Position numbers and translations under genes: made by a program
Origin: CAZQAA01 sp964591255
Lineage (GTDB): Bacteria > Desulfobacterota > DSM-4660 > Desulfatiglandales > Desulfatiglandaceae
NCBI GenBank assembly: GCA_964591255.1
Contig: CAZQAA010000135.1
Coordinates: forward strand, 1-21,593
Direction of reading: 5' to 3'
DNA length: 21,593 nt
The notes under the pieces: model-generated
Seen by the model: only the letters and a program-made list of their open reading frames with translations
Told to the model about the DNA's origin: nothing
The model's database searches: none
Part shown: piece after piece, positions 14,901-21,593 of the stretch
How positions within the stretch are numbered: position 1 is the first letter of the stretch
Layout: each line of letters begins with the position of its first letter

Positions 14901-15590
14901 CATCAGTTCCATATTGTTGATCTTTTCTGAGATGGCTTTATACCGTTTGGCCTTGGAGACCTGCCTTTTGAGAGATCTCATCTGCCTTTCCACCTCGCCC
15001 ATAATGTCTTCCATGCGTTGCAAATTTGTTTCTGTAAGTTCCATCCTTTTCTGAGATTCTTCCACCTTTTTCCTGTATTTGGTAATCCCTGCCGCTTCTT
15101 CCAGCATAAGCCTTGTCTCTTCTGGTCTTTGCTCAATAATAGTCTCTATCTTGCCCTGGCCTATGATGGAATAGGTCCTGTTCCCAAGACCGGTATCCAT
15201 GAAAATCTCCTGAATATCCTTGAGCCTGCATGGAACATTATTGATCAGGTACTCGCTCTCACCTGAACGGTACAGACGCCTAGTCACAGATAATTCTTTG
15301 TCGTGTGCAAAGGAAGTACGGATACCGTTACCATTTTCAAACAGTATGGAAACTTCCGTCATACCAAGGGGTTTAGCTTGTCCCGCACCGTTGAAAATTA
15401 CATCCTCCATCCGTCTTCCCCTCAAAGACTTGGGACTCTGTTCCCCCATGCACCACCTGATAGCATCAATAATATTGCTTTTTCCACAGCCATTTGGACC
15501 GACAACTCCGCTAATGCCAAAGGGAAACGTAATTTCAGTCCTATCCATGAAGGACTTAAAACCTTGAACGGAAAGTTTTTTGATCTTCAT
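11988..15590 (-). CDS. smc: Chromosome segregation and condensation ATPase SMC
   Basis: Full-length bacterial SMC of 1200 residues, which dimerises and organises the chromosome with ScpA and ScpB. Order: N-terminal ATPase half with Walker A GPNGCGKS (31-38); coiled coil about 165-500; hinge about 505-690 (FEGYKMGVRTIM to VVSGGRLAQSSRGLL); second coiled coil about 690-1020; C-terminal ATPase half with signature LSGGEKALTA (from 1095) and Walker B FCLLDEVDAPLDE (about 1119-1131). The hinge contains an unusual CQPC (Cys595, Cys598) in an exposed-looking loop. The ATG is preceded by GGAGG at 7 nt. It heads a minus-strand unit with ftsY and a thioesterase. Confidence 0.97.
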   Translation of the reverse strand: MKIKKLSVQGFKSFMDRTEITFPFGISGVVGPNGCGKSNIIDAIRWCMGEQSPKSLRGRRMEDVIFNGAGQAKPLGMTEVSILFENGNGIRTSFAHDKELSVTRRLYRSGESEYLINNVPCRLKDIQEIFMDTGLGNRTYSIIGQGKIETIIEQRPEETRLMLEEAAGITKYRKKVEESQKRMELTETNLQRMEDIMGEVERQMRSLKRQVSKAKRYKAISEKINNMELMIYANRYHQLKEESGDKVKSAETLVQEEVTKSTELSKIHSHMDTIKLEFANKEADLARVKDEYARLKERIHKKEAFLESLTGEIRMQRGLADRLMGEQARIRKRMADFRQDRAMAVKKRDEVKERFDSACAAIGVIEKRVKAREEFLERVREEYEQARTKLSTAEKRELGLAHESAYINKMLGQISDSRSRLEKELSEVKVRIEKLSKALDKKNVAREGASERLRETRSAIEREKMDLEELEEARERLEAKLRVSETELNLCESRLSSLQTLAESFEGYKMGVRTIMKAKDLIPYQQGRILGLLADIINVDPKYELSVEVVLGDKLQYVITESHEDAKEAVAYLKNKGKGRSSFVALKEVGNREDCQPCQTKNTQFVLLADVVSVPEKYKALIKYMLGDIVLVETLDAAISAWKQGYGNKGFVTVDGDLVDQKGVVSGGRLAQSSRGLLSRKREIDELKKQVVSLSNKSDTVKDELKTVLDNLHEKKKRIEDLTEKKWDCQEEVNELDKNIFRLAQELDQQEKLSLKISEEMERKDRQKGRHEKELLAISDELRRRKSGRLKEEEYFKKKEIELKECENEFNECRNELTKLRTDRRVFEEEQHSLTREIERIDEYIDDSVKRLQKIENDILQSRKRCEECEVEKQSIKESLTDLYAKVGDAEEAVNHVEQERQEFQGKIREKEKKAEELRKEITMLKENINRARMEHSEIRFKMNGIEEIVKEKFNLDLLKVYSQYIDENFSHPQAKERLEDHKMQRQKLGEVNLTAIKEYEALKERHEFMKKQKEDLLKSIEDLRSAIKKINKTSVMKFRQTLQDVDQKLKEIFPVLFSGGTAGLRLTDESRPLESGVLVEVQPPGKKVSYMGLLSGGEKALTAMALLFAIYMIKPSPFCLLDEVDAPLDEANVDRFNSLLRKINKTSQIIMVTHNRKSMEITDRLYGVTMEKAGISKLVSVDIDGLKDRNPPRMAGLQN

Positions 15591-15628
15591 GGTATAACCT
15601 CCATTTCCCTGGTTTTTTCTGTCTCTTT

Positions 15629-15657
15629 TTTCTACACGATTTTATATGGATTGTAAA
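15629..15657 (-). promoter_or_regulatory. Weak sigma-70-like promoter candidate for smc
   Basis: TTTACA (15652-15657 on the minus strand) and TAGAAA (15629-15634) are spaced by 17 nt, about 40 nt before the smc start. A TATAAA at 15641-15646 is an alternative -10 with a poor -35. Moderate matches only. Confidence 0.3.
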
Positions 15658-15698
15658 GGAAAATACACTATATCATGTGTTCATAAATGTTTATAATA

Positions 15699-15710
15699 CC
15701 AATATATTGG
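15699..15710. repeat. Perfect 12-bp palindrome upstream of smc
   Basis: CCAATATATTGG is a perfect palindrome about 110 nt before the smc start, followed upstream of the candidate promoter by a looser inverted pair ACAC/GTGT (15665-15668, 15677-15680). It could be an operator; no family is recognised. Confidence 0.3.
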
Positions 15711-15903
15711 GAAAAATTAAGGATGCAGTCGTCTGCAAAAGGAAGATTGCTATTTGGAATCTTTAAATCCTTTTCCCTTTCAGGAAAATCGATGTGTATC
15801 TAAGGCCTTGCATGAATATACTCAGGGCGTTCAAATGAGTGGCGCATTATCCGGATCACTCAGATAGATATCAACTCCATCAATGACCATTTTTCCATCC
15901 CTG

Positions 15904-18900
15904 TTAAGTCCATTTACCCATATCAAACAGTCTCAACTGACTATGTTCCCTCTTCCTTATCCCATGCCAATCATGATTAAGGGATTCATATGAACCTTCT
16001 GGTATATCGTCCAGAAATGGAGAGGGTTTTACATGATAGATCCGGCCTTTTATCGATCTTTGTTTTACATGTGAGAGGACGAGCCTATGGCGGGCGCGTG
16101 TCATCCCTACATAAAGGAGCCTCCTCTCTTCATCAACATTAATGTCCTTGTCTCCAAAAAGGGAGTATGGTAACAGTCTGTCCTCGCAGCCAGTAATAAA
16201 TACAAGGGGCCACTCCAGTCCCTTTGAGGCATGAAGCGTCATTAATGCCACGCGGTCTCCAAGCAGGCAAGAATGGTCGATTCCCCTTTCAAGTGAAAGA
16301 AAATCCAAGAACAAGGCCATATCGTTCTCTTCCATGTCTGTTGCTATCTCTTTCAGACGTCTCAAGGCATCTTGAGCCGCATCAGACGAACAATCAAGGC
16401 CATGAAACTCCACGGCCTTATCAATAAGCTCCGTCAAAGACGGTAAATCTCCGGCATCAAACTCCTGGACTCTCCTCCTTGTCTGGTGAGGAGTCCAGGA
16501 CATGAGGTCTGCATAGGCCCTCAGATAATATGGATTATCCGGAAAAAGGAGGACCTGGAAAAATCGCTGGAGTATATCCACCGGATATATGTTCACAAGG
16601 GGCAACTCACCGGATCGCACGAAGGGAATCCCCCCCCTGTCAAGGGCCTCAGCAATGGCATCGCCTTGGGCATTGATGCGGTACAGAATCGCTATGTCAC
16701 CAAACCCGTACGAAAGCTCACCCTCGTGAGATGCCACCCTTCCGCTGTCAAGGGAAAAATAGGATGTTCCTCCGATAAATTTTTCGATCTGCTCCACGAT
16801 CATCTCCGCCTCTTCCGGAGCGCTAAGGCAAGAGACAAAAATAACAGGAAGACCGTCTGCTGATTCGCCCTTAAGGGGAGTCTCCTTTTCCATGAGGCCT
16901 GAAGAACACTGGAGTATGGAACCTGTGGATCGATAATTCCTGTTCAGGGTGATTATCTCGGCCCCGGAGAAGTCTTGGGTGAATCGATAGAAATTACTCA
17001 CATCCGCCCCACGAAATGCATAGATGGCCTGGTCTGCATCACCGATTGCGAAAACAGCTCCCACAGGCCTGTCACAATTTGAGACCTGTCTGTCGCCCAG
17101 TTTATGCTGAACACGCCTTGAAGAGCCATAGACAAGCATCTTCAAAAGTTCTACCTGGACTGGATTGGTATCCTGATATTCGTCCACGAAAATCCATGGA
17201 AATCTCTCACCATAGCTTTGACAGATATCCGGAAACCTATCAAAGAGTTTCAATGTCTCCATTTCCAGATCATCAAGGTCAAGCATACCAAAATCCCTTA
17301 ACATACGCTGGTAATTACCAAACATGGATGCTATATCCTGATCAAAATGGGCCATTGACTGCCCCAAGGAGGTCGCTATCCTGAATGCGGGAAGGGCCCT
17401 CAAAAATTTTCGTATAGACCGCCTACCCATTCCGGATCGCCCAAGGATCTCTTCGGCAATATGCACCGAATCTCCTTCTGAACACAGTATAAAACGGTCA
17501 GGAATGCCTATCTTGTCTCCATCGGCCCGCAACACGTTCAGGCAAAAACGGTGAAAAGTGGAGATGCATATCCTATCCACCCAACTAGATTTCACCATAC
17601 CTGAAACCCTCTCCTTCACCTCTGTCGCCGCCTTTCGGGTAAAGGTAAGAGCGAGAATCTGCTCGGGCCTTGCCGTTTCCGACAGGATAAGATGAGCTAT
17701 CCTGTGAGTCAGGGTCATCGTCTTTCCCGTACCAGGACCGGCAACCACCAGAAGGTGTCCGCCCTGATAGGAAACGGCCCGTCTTTGTTCCGGATTCAGC
17801 GGGCCAAGGACAGGATCTTTCTTAGGTATAGGAGGAGCCTGCGGGACCTTGTCCATCTCTTCATCTACATATCTCTCTCTTAATGGAATTGCAGACAATG
17901 CAGGTGCCGAACCTCGATTTCCTTTTGACTCAAAAAGGACTGTCTGACCGGACAGAGTCTCCTTTTCCGAGTCCTCAAGAAGGCGGATAGTCCCGTATTC
18001 ACCATCATATCCTCCTTCCCTGATCACCTCACTTCGGCGCATCCTGTCAATCGCCACTCTAAGTAATGGGCCACCGGCAGCCTCAATGTTGTCCAGAGAT
18101 ATATTCAGCAGTATATTCAACTCAGGACCAAGAGTAACAAGGAGCCTCTCATAAAAAGAGACCACTTTTTTTGTGGAAGGCCCTTTCCCCAACAGTTGAG
18201 AAAGGACTTCATGTAAGGGGATAAGGCTGTAAAATGCCTTTGACATTTCGGGCATGTCACGATCCGAAAGATCATGCACCCTATGGAGGACCCCTACGGT
18301 CAGGGGCTGCCCGCATACAGGACAGATATTATCGATCCGTTTTGTTTCCGCAGGTTGAAGCCTGACACCACATTTTCGGTGGCCATCTAAGTGGTATTTT
18401 CCCTCTTCAGGAAAGAACTCTATAGTCCCTTCAAACCCGTTTCCATCAGTCATGGCCTGAATTATCCTGTAATAGTCCAACTCCGTCTCAAAAAGGTTCG
18501 CCTCCCTGCCCAGCTTGCCGGGAGAATGTGCATCGGAGTTGGAAACCAGTAAATATCCATCCAGACATGACAGGACACGATTCATGGGTGGATCGGAAGA
18601 CAGGCCTGTCTCCAGTGCATAAATGTGGTGGGAAAGGTCTTCAAAACACTCTTCGATTGTGTCAAAACCCGACCTTGATCCAAAGAGGGAAAACCATGGT
18701 GTCCATATATGGGCAGGGATAAAAAATGCTTTTTCGCTTGCCTCAAGAGTCATCTCCAATAAATTTTTTGAGTCAAGACCAAAGATTGGCCTGCCGTCAG
18801 ATGACAGGTTCCCTACTCTCTCCAGTTTTTTGTTCAACCTGGATACTGAGGCAAAATCGGGCATGAGAATTAAATGATGCAATTTTCTTGTCTTTCCATT

Positions 18901-19200
18901 TTTTTTGTAAATGCAGCTTATTTCACCTGAAAACAAAAAACGTGTTGTATCTGCACATGAAGGGGGAACATTTGAAGCCACATCTTTCCGGAGGTCTTCT
19001 CTCAACATATACAGTCCTCCTTCGGCTTCTACCAGCTTCTCTTTAAGTTCTGATATCCAGCCAGGATGGGTAAAATCTCCTGTCCCAATAACGGTGATCC
19101 CTTTTTTTTGCGCCCAGATAGAAAGATTTTCAGGAGTCAGGTCCTTGGATGTGGCCCTTGAAAAATGAGAGTGAATATGCAGATCAGCGATAAATTTCAT
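15904..19200 (-). CDS. Endonuclease Q (PHP) fused to UvrD/Rep-type helicase
   Basis: A 1098-residue DNA repair fusion. Residues 1 to about 420 match endonuclease Q/YqxK (PHP fold), which nicks DNA 5' of deaminated bases: metal-binding DLHIHSHFS (Asp6, His8, His10), GTGDFTHPGW (39-48), SGEISCIYKK, NSDAHSPGKLG (Asp223, His225) and zinc cysteines (Cys277, Cys293, Cys296). Residues about 465-1098 are a superfamily 1 helicase: Walker A AGPGTGKT (487-494), ALTFTRKAA, FVDEYQDTN (671-679), GDADQAIYAFRGAD, LNRNYRST, TLHASKGLEW and YVGMTRARHR (about 1031-1040). The C-terminus QLRLF is typical of UvrD-like proteins, so it is complete. The helicase probably unwinds from the nick so the damaged strand can be removed. 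The ribosome binding site is weak. A perfect inverted repeat lies just upstream. Confidence 0.92.
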   Translation of the reverse strand: MKFIADLHIHSHFSRATSKDLTPENLSIWAQKKGITVIGTGDFTHPGWISELKEKLVEAEGGLYMLREDLRKDVASNVPPSCADTTRFLFSGEISCIYKKNGKTRKLHHLILMPDFASVSRLNKKLERVGNLSSDGRPIFGLDSKNLLEMTLEASEKAFFIPAHIWTPWFSLFGSRSGFDTIEECFEDLSHHIYALETGLSSDPPMNRVLSCLDGYLLVSNSDAHSPGKLGREANLFETELDYYRIIQAMTDGNGFEGTIEFFPEEGKYHLDGHRKCGVRLQPAETKRIDNICPVCGQPLTVGVLHRVHDLSDRDMPEMSKAFYSLIPLHEVLSQLLGKGPSTKKVVSFYERLLVTLGPELNILLNISLDNIEAAGGPLLRVAIDRMRRSEVIREGGYDGEYGTIRLLEDSEKETLSGQTVLFESKGNRGSAPALSAIPLRERYVDEEMDKVPQAPPIPKKDPVLGPLNPEQRRAVSYQGGHLLVVAGPGTGKTMTLTHRIAHLILSETARPEQILALTFTRKAATEVKERVSGMVKSSWVDRICISTFHRFCLNVLRADGDKIGIPDRFILCSEGDSVHIAEEILGRSGMGRRSIRKFLRALPAFRIATSLGQSMAHFDQDIASMFGNYQRMLRDFGMLDLDDLEMETLKLFDRFPDICQSYGERFPWIFVDEYQDTNPVQVELLKMLVYGSSRRVQHKLGDRQVSNCDRPVGAVFAIGDADQAIYAFRGADVSNFYRFTQDFSGAEIITLNRNYRSTGSILQCSSGLMEKETPLKGESADGLPVIFVSCLSAPEEAEMIVEQIEKFIGGTSYFSLDSGRVASHEGELSYGFGDIAILYRINAQGDAIAEALDRGGIPFVRSGELPLVNIYPVDILQRFFQVLLFPDNPYYLRAYADLMSWTPHQTRRRVQEFDAGDLPSLTELIDKAVEFHGLDCSSDAAQDALRRLKEIATDMEENDMALFLDFLSLERGIDHSCLLGDRVALMTLHASKGLEWPLVFITGCEDRLLPYSLFGDKDINVDEERRLLYVGMTRARHRLVLSHVKQRSIKGRIYHVKPSPFLDDIPEGSYESLNHDWHGIRKREHSQLRLFDMGKWT

Positions 19201-19215
19201 GTCTCTTAACAGACA

Positions 19216-19233
19216 ACATCATACATGTGATGT
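19216..19233. repeat. Inverted repeat just upstream of the EndoQ-UvrD gene
   Basis: ACATCA (19216-19221) and TGATGT (19228-19233) are perfect arms around the 6-nt centre TACATG, 16 to 33 nt before the ATG. On the minus strand it overlaps a TTGACA. It may be an operator for a repair gene, but it matches no LexA box I know. Confidence 0.35.
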
Positions 19234-19277
19234 CAACACCTGTGATCTTTAATTTTGATTGGATTAAGAGGTCAGGC

Positions 19278-19319
19278 GTTCACGGTTTCTAGGTTGCAAT
19301 GTAATAACCGGCCGTGAAC
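19278..19319. repeat. Eight-base-pair inverted repeat in the spacer
   Basis: GTTCACGG (19278-19285) and CCGTGAAC (19312-19319) form perfect arms around a 26-nt loop. No T-run follows on either strand, so a terminator is unlikely. It lies between the zinc-ribbon gene and the EndoQ-UvrD gene. Confidence 0.35.
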
Positions 19320-19478
19320 AAAAGAAAATACTATGTATGAGTACGAACATTATGTTTTATCCAACGGGGTAAAACGGTTAATCCTATTCATACCCCGGAC
19401 GGTATCAATAAAATCATGAAAATGTCATCACCTTAGGCTATTAAACCTGGGATATCTTGGAATCGCTCACTTTATGGC

Positions 19479-19757
19479 CTATTTCTTGAAGAGTGCATCA
19501 AGGGCCTTTTTCGCATCCTTTGTTCTGTTCACCCGCACCACTGATGAGCCCATCATAACAAAATAATCACAGAAATTGGCCCTCTCTTTGTCTACGGTAC
19601 GTTCTGCCGAGACTTCCCGACACTCGTTATAGGCCCCGGGATCGTAGAACTTGCATTGTCTGCAGCATCTAAGGTCTTTCCCGCAATTCGGACAGGTATC
19701 CGACCTTGTTACCTTATCCCCTATACTGATCTTTTCCCCACAAAAGGCACAGTTCAT
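19479..19757 (-). CDS. Small Cys-rich zinc-ribbon protein of unknown function
   Basis: A 92-residue protein with nine cysteines: Cys3/Cys6 (CAFC), Cys22/Cys25 (CPNC), Cys31, Cys32 and Cys35 (CCRQC), then Cys46 and Cys63. The first four fit a zinc ribbon; the second group (CCRQCKFYDPGAYNEC...FCDYF) looks like a second metal site. A basic C-terminal helix (RTKDAKKALDALFKK) could bind nucleic acid or a partner. GGAGG lies about 10 nt before the ATG, supporting translation. It lies 278 nt upstream of the EndoQ-UvrD gene on the same strand; co-transcription is possible but not shown. I do not recognise a named family. Confidence 0.8.
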   Translation of the reverse strand: MNCAFCGEKISIGDKVTRSDTCPNCGKDLRCCRQCKFYDPGAYNECREVSAERTVDKERANFCDYFVMMGSSVVRVNRTKDAKKALDALFKK

Positions 19758-19793
19758 GATTTCTTTCCTCCCACCTTACCCTGAAATGAAGTT

Positions 19794-19823
19794 TTGACAT
19801 GCTTATGTCTAATAGTTAATAAT
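19794..19823 (+). promoter_or_regulatory. Sigma-70-like promoter for archease-rtcB
   Basis: TTGACA (19794-19799) is followed after 18 nt by AATAAT (19818-19823), about 170 nt before the archease start. The -35 lies in a small inverted repeat GACAT-gctt-ATGTC (19796-19809), a possible operator. The leader also contains AAACAG/CTGTTT (19844-19849 and 19860-19865). Confidence 0.45.
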
Positions 19824-19996
19824 ATTATTTACCCTAATCCGCAAAACAGTAGAAAATTCCTGTTTACGACAGACAGACCCGTCTTTCGGCAAGATTTAGG
19901 CCTAATAACTTTGCATTGTATATTGCACATGGTCACAAAGAAGAACAATGAGTATAAAAGCTCTGCACCTTTAGCAGTAAAATTGGTTGATATATC

Positions 19997-20425
19997 ATGG
20001 AAAATAACAAACCTAAGTTTACTCTGATCGACCATACCGCAGACTTGGGCATGATTGTTCATGGCGATGATCTGAAAAATTTATTTGAAACGGCCGCCGT
20101 ATCAATGCTTAGTATAATGCTTACCGGAACTCCCGGCGGAATAGTCAAACCCATTAAGCTTTCGGTTGAGGCCCAGGACACAGAAGACCTTATGGTCCGC
20201 TGGCTTGGAGAAATACTCTATTTGTTTGAAGGGGAAAAGGTGGTTGCATCCAAAATTCAAATAGAATCCATCTCCCCTTTCTCTCTTAAAGCAACGCTCT
20301 ATACAGTCCCTTTTGACACAATTCGACAGAAAATAGTTCATGAAATCAAGGCCGTTACCTACCATGAAATCGAAGTAACCAAAAAGGATAATCTATGGGA
20401 AGCGAGGATCATCTTTGATCTCTAA
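19997..20425 (+). CDS. Archease, RtcB cofactor
   Basis: A 142-residue protein of the archease (MTH1598/TM1083) family, which speeds the guanylylation and turnover of the RNA ligase RtcB. Family marks: IDHTADLGM (residues 11-19) with the conserved metal-binding aspartates, the FETAAVSM helix, MVRWLGEILYLFE and the C-terminal EIKAVTYHEIEV. Length is normal. The start fits family members although no strong Shine-Dalgarno is present. It is followed after 26 nt by rtcB on the same strand, the expected functional partner. Confidence 0.94.
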   Translation: MENNKPKFTLIDHTADLGMIVHGDDLKNLFETAAVSMLSIMLTGTPGGIVKPIKLSVEAQDTEDLMVRWLGEILYLFEGEKVVASKIQIESISPFSLKATLYTVPFDTIRQKIVHEIKAVTYHEIEVTKKDNLWEARIIFDL

Positions 20426-20451
20426 TCCCTATGAAACAGTGAATCTCCAAT

Positions 20452-21593
20452 ATGGATATAAAGTTAGAAAGATTAGACAAATATCGCTGGCTGATCCCAA
20501 AAACCGGCGATATGCGTGTTCCCGGCATAATCTTCTCAAACCGAGAGCTGATCAAAAATGTTCGGCACGACCAAAGCCTGAACCAAGTAGCCAATGTGGC
20601 CACATTGCCCGGCATCGTGCGCTGTTCACTCGCCATGCCGGACATTCACTGGGGTTACGGTTTTCCCATTGGCGGTGTCGCTGCCTTTGACCTTGACGAA
20701 GGTATTATTTCCCCCGGGGGAGTCGGTTATGACATTAACTGCGGCTGTCGGCTCATGACCACACTACTTGAGGCCGCAGAAATACGGCCATTAATGAATA
20801 GGCTCATCCCGGCTCTGTTCAGGGACATACCAAGTGGTGTCGGATCAACAGGTGCTATACACCTCTCCCGGAGCGCTGTGGGCCAGGTGGCGACTCAGGG
20901 AGCGCTGTGGGCCGTTAAAAACGGCTTCGGTACTACCGAAGACCTGGACAGGACGGAAGACCGCGGCACCATGGAAGGTGCGGATCCATCCGTACTGAGT
21001 GACCGGGCAGTCAAGAGGGGAATAGACCAGTTGGGAACACTTGGATCAGGCAACCATTTTCTTGAAATCCAGACAATCGATAAAATATATGACCACAAAA
21101 GGGCCGAGGTCTACGGCCTCTTTGAAGGCCGGATCACTATTTTTATACATTCAGGTTCGCGCGGTTTCGGACATCAAATATGCGACGACTTCCTTAAAGA
21201 GATGAGCAGCCAATCCGTTCAGAAAAAATTCAAGCTTCCAGATAGGCAACTCGCCTTTGCATATCTTAAATCCAGTCTGGGTCAGAGGTATCTGGCCGCC
21301 ATGGCATGTGCTGCCAATTACGCCTGGGCAAACAGACAGATCCTCATGCACAGGACACAGGAAATCATCTGCAACACCCTTGCGATCAGTCCGAGGGATC
21401 TGGGCATGAAACTGATCTATGATGTATGTCACAATATTGCCAAAAAAGAACTACATACGGTGGAGCAAAAAAAAATCATGCTCTGCGTACACAGAAAAGG
21501 CGCTACACGTGCATTACCGCCAGGCCATAACCTCTTGCCCACAACATATCGTCACGCCGGGCAGCCTGTCCTTATTCCGGGAGATATGGGAAC
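20452..21593 (+). CDS. rtcB: RNA-splicing ligase RtcB, 3' end cut by window edge
   Basis: GTP- and manganese-dependent RNA ligase that joins 2',3'-cyclic phosphate (or 3'-phosphate) ends to 5'-hydroxyl ends. The frame from ATG 20452 is open for 380 codons to the edge; an in-frame TGA lies just before it, so this is the first possible start. Motifs match the archaeal enzyme almost residue for residue: GVGYDINCGCR (Asp94, Cys97), GSGNHFLE (Asn201, His202), IHSGSRGFGH (His233), VCHNIA (His327), HRKGATRA (347-354) and VLIPGDMG at the end. The roughly 100 residues holding the guanylylated histidine (His404 in Pyrococcus) lie beyond the window. It forms a pair with archease. The ribosome binding site is weak. 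Confidence 0.96.
   Translation, partial: MDIKLERLDKYRWLIPKTGDMRVPGIIFSNRELIKNVRHDQSLNQVANVATLPGIVRCSLAMPDIHWGYGFPIGGVAAFDLDEGIISPGGVGYDINCGCRLMTTLLEAAEIRPLMNRLIPALFRDIPSGVGSTGAIHLSRSAVGQVATQGALWAVKNGFGTTEDLDRTEDRGTMEGADPSVLSDRAVKRGIDQLGTLGSGNHFLEIQTIDKIYDHKRAEVYGLFEGRITIFIHSGSRGFGHQICDDFLKEMSSQSVQKKFKLPDRQLAFAYLKSSLGQRYLAAMACAANYAWANRQILMHRTQEIICNTLAISPRDLGMKLIYDVCHNIAKKELHTVEQKKIMLCVHRKGATRALPPGHNLLPTTYRHAGQPVLIPGDMG

Larger units (their letters stand above)
15591..15903. other. 313-bp spacer between smc and the EndoQ-UvrD gene
   Basis: It holds the smc upstream region (AT-rich, about 15600-15720) and the downstream region of the preceding minus-strand gene. It contains a perfect 12-bp palindrome, a weak smc promoter candidate and a small hairpin (TGCAG 15724-15728 with CTGCA 15733-15737) that on the minus strand is followed some nucleotides later by TTAATTTTT, a possible weak terminator. 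A 19-codon minus-strand frame (15839-15898) reads MVIDGVDIYLSDPDNAPLI; I cannot support it as a gene. Confidence 0.5.

Noticed and set aside
19794..20027. 77-codon plus-strand frame before archease
   Set aside because: It starts inside a likely promoter, overlaps the archease start in another frame and has no ribosome binding site or domain.
1..21593. Mobile elements, CRISPR arrays, tRNA and rRNA genes
   Set aside because: I looked for transposase or integrase motifs, spaced direct repeats and tRNA-like cloverleaves in the gaps and saw none.

Overview
The window (about 45-50% GC by eye) reads like the chromosome of an anaerobic, sulfur-cycling bacterium, most likely a member of the Desulfobacterota. 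The clues are an exported rhodanese beside a YeiH-type putative sulfate/sulfite exporter, three radical SAM genes plus a radical SAM domain in a giant fusion protein, DUF5714, an endonuclease Q-UvrD fusion and an smc-ftsY pair. The taxonomic call is an inference from gene content. I see no mobile element, phage gene, CRISPR array, tRNA or rRNA.

Layout, left to right. (1) 1-3043, plus strand: exported two-domain sulfurtransferase (5' end cut by the window edge), a terminator-like hairpin, a 63-residue one-helix membrane protein, a YeiH/UPF0324 transporter and a universal stress protein. This looks like a sulfur oxyanion handling unit. (2) 3044-4687, minus strand: a SPASM-type radical SAM protein behind a stand-alone cyclic-nucleotide-binding-fold protein, with a good sigma-70-like promoter. 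(3) 4827-9133, minus strand: the most unusual part. A 1007-residue protein joins a radical SAM domain, an ArsM-like methyltransferase and a Cys-rich DUF5714 domain. It overlaps by 31 nt a second fusion protein that joins a CofC-like nucleotidyl/sugar transferase to a family 2 glycosyltransferase. These resemble the families called rSAM/selenodomain-associated transferases 1 and 2. Together they look like a whole metalloid or small-molecule modification pathway packed into two polypeptides. (4) 9134-9648: a gene-free, hairpin-rich spacer between divergent genes. (5) 9649-10545, plus strand: a radical SAM gene interrupted by a single in-frame TGA. (6) 10542-15590, minus strand: smc, ftsY and a hot-dog thioesterase, an apparent operon. 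(7) 15904-19757, minus strand: endonuclease Q-UvrD helicase fusion and a small Cys-rich zinc-ribbon protein. (8) 19997-21593, plus strand: archease and rtcB (3' end cut), the RNA ligase pair for RNA repair or tRNA splicing-type ligation.

How the genes work together: block 1 probably moves and transforms sulfur compounds across the envelope. Block 3 is the best candidate for an undescribed system: radical chemistry, methyl transfer, a metal- or thiol-rich domain and two sugar transferases made in fixed proportion. Blocks 6 to 8 are housekeeping: chromosome folding, membrane protein targeting, repair of deaminated DNA and RNA repair.
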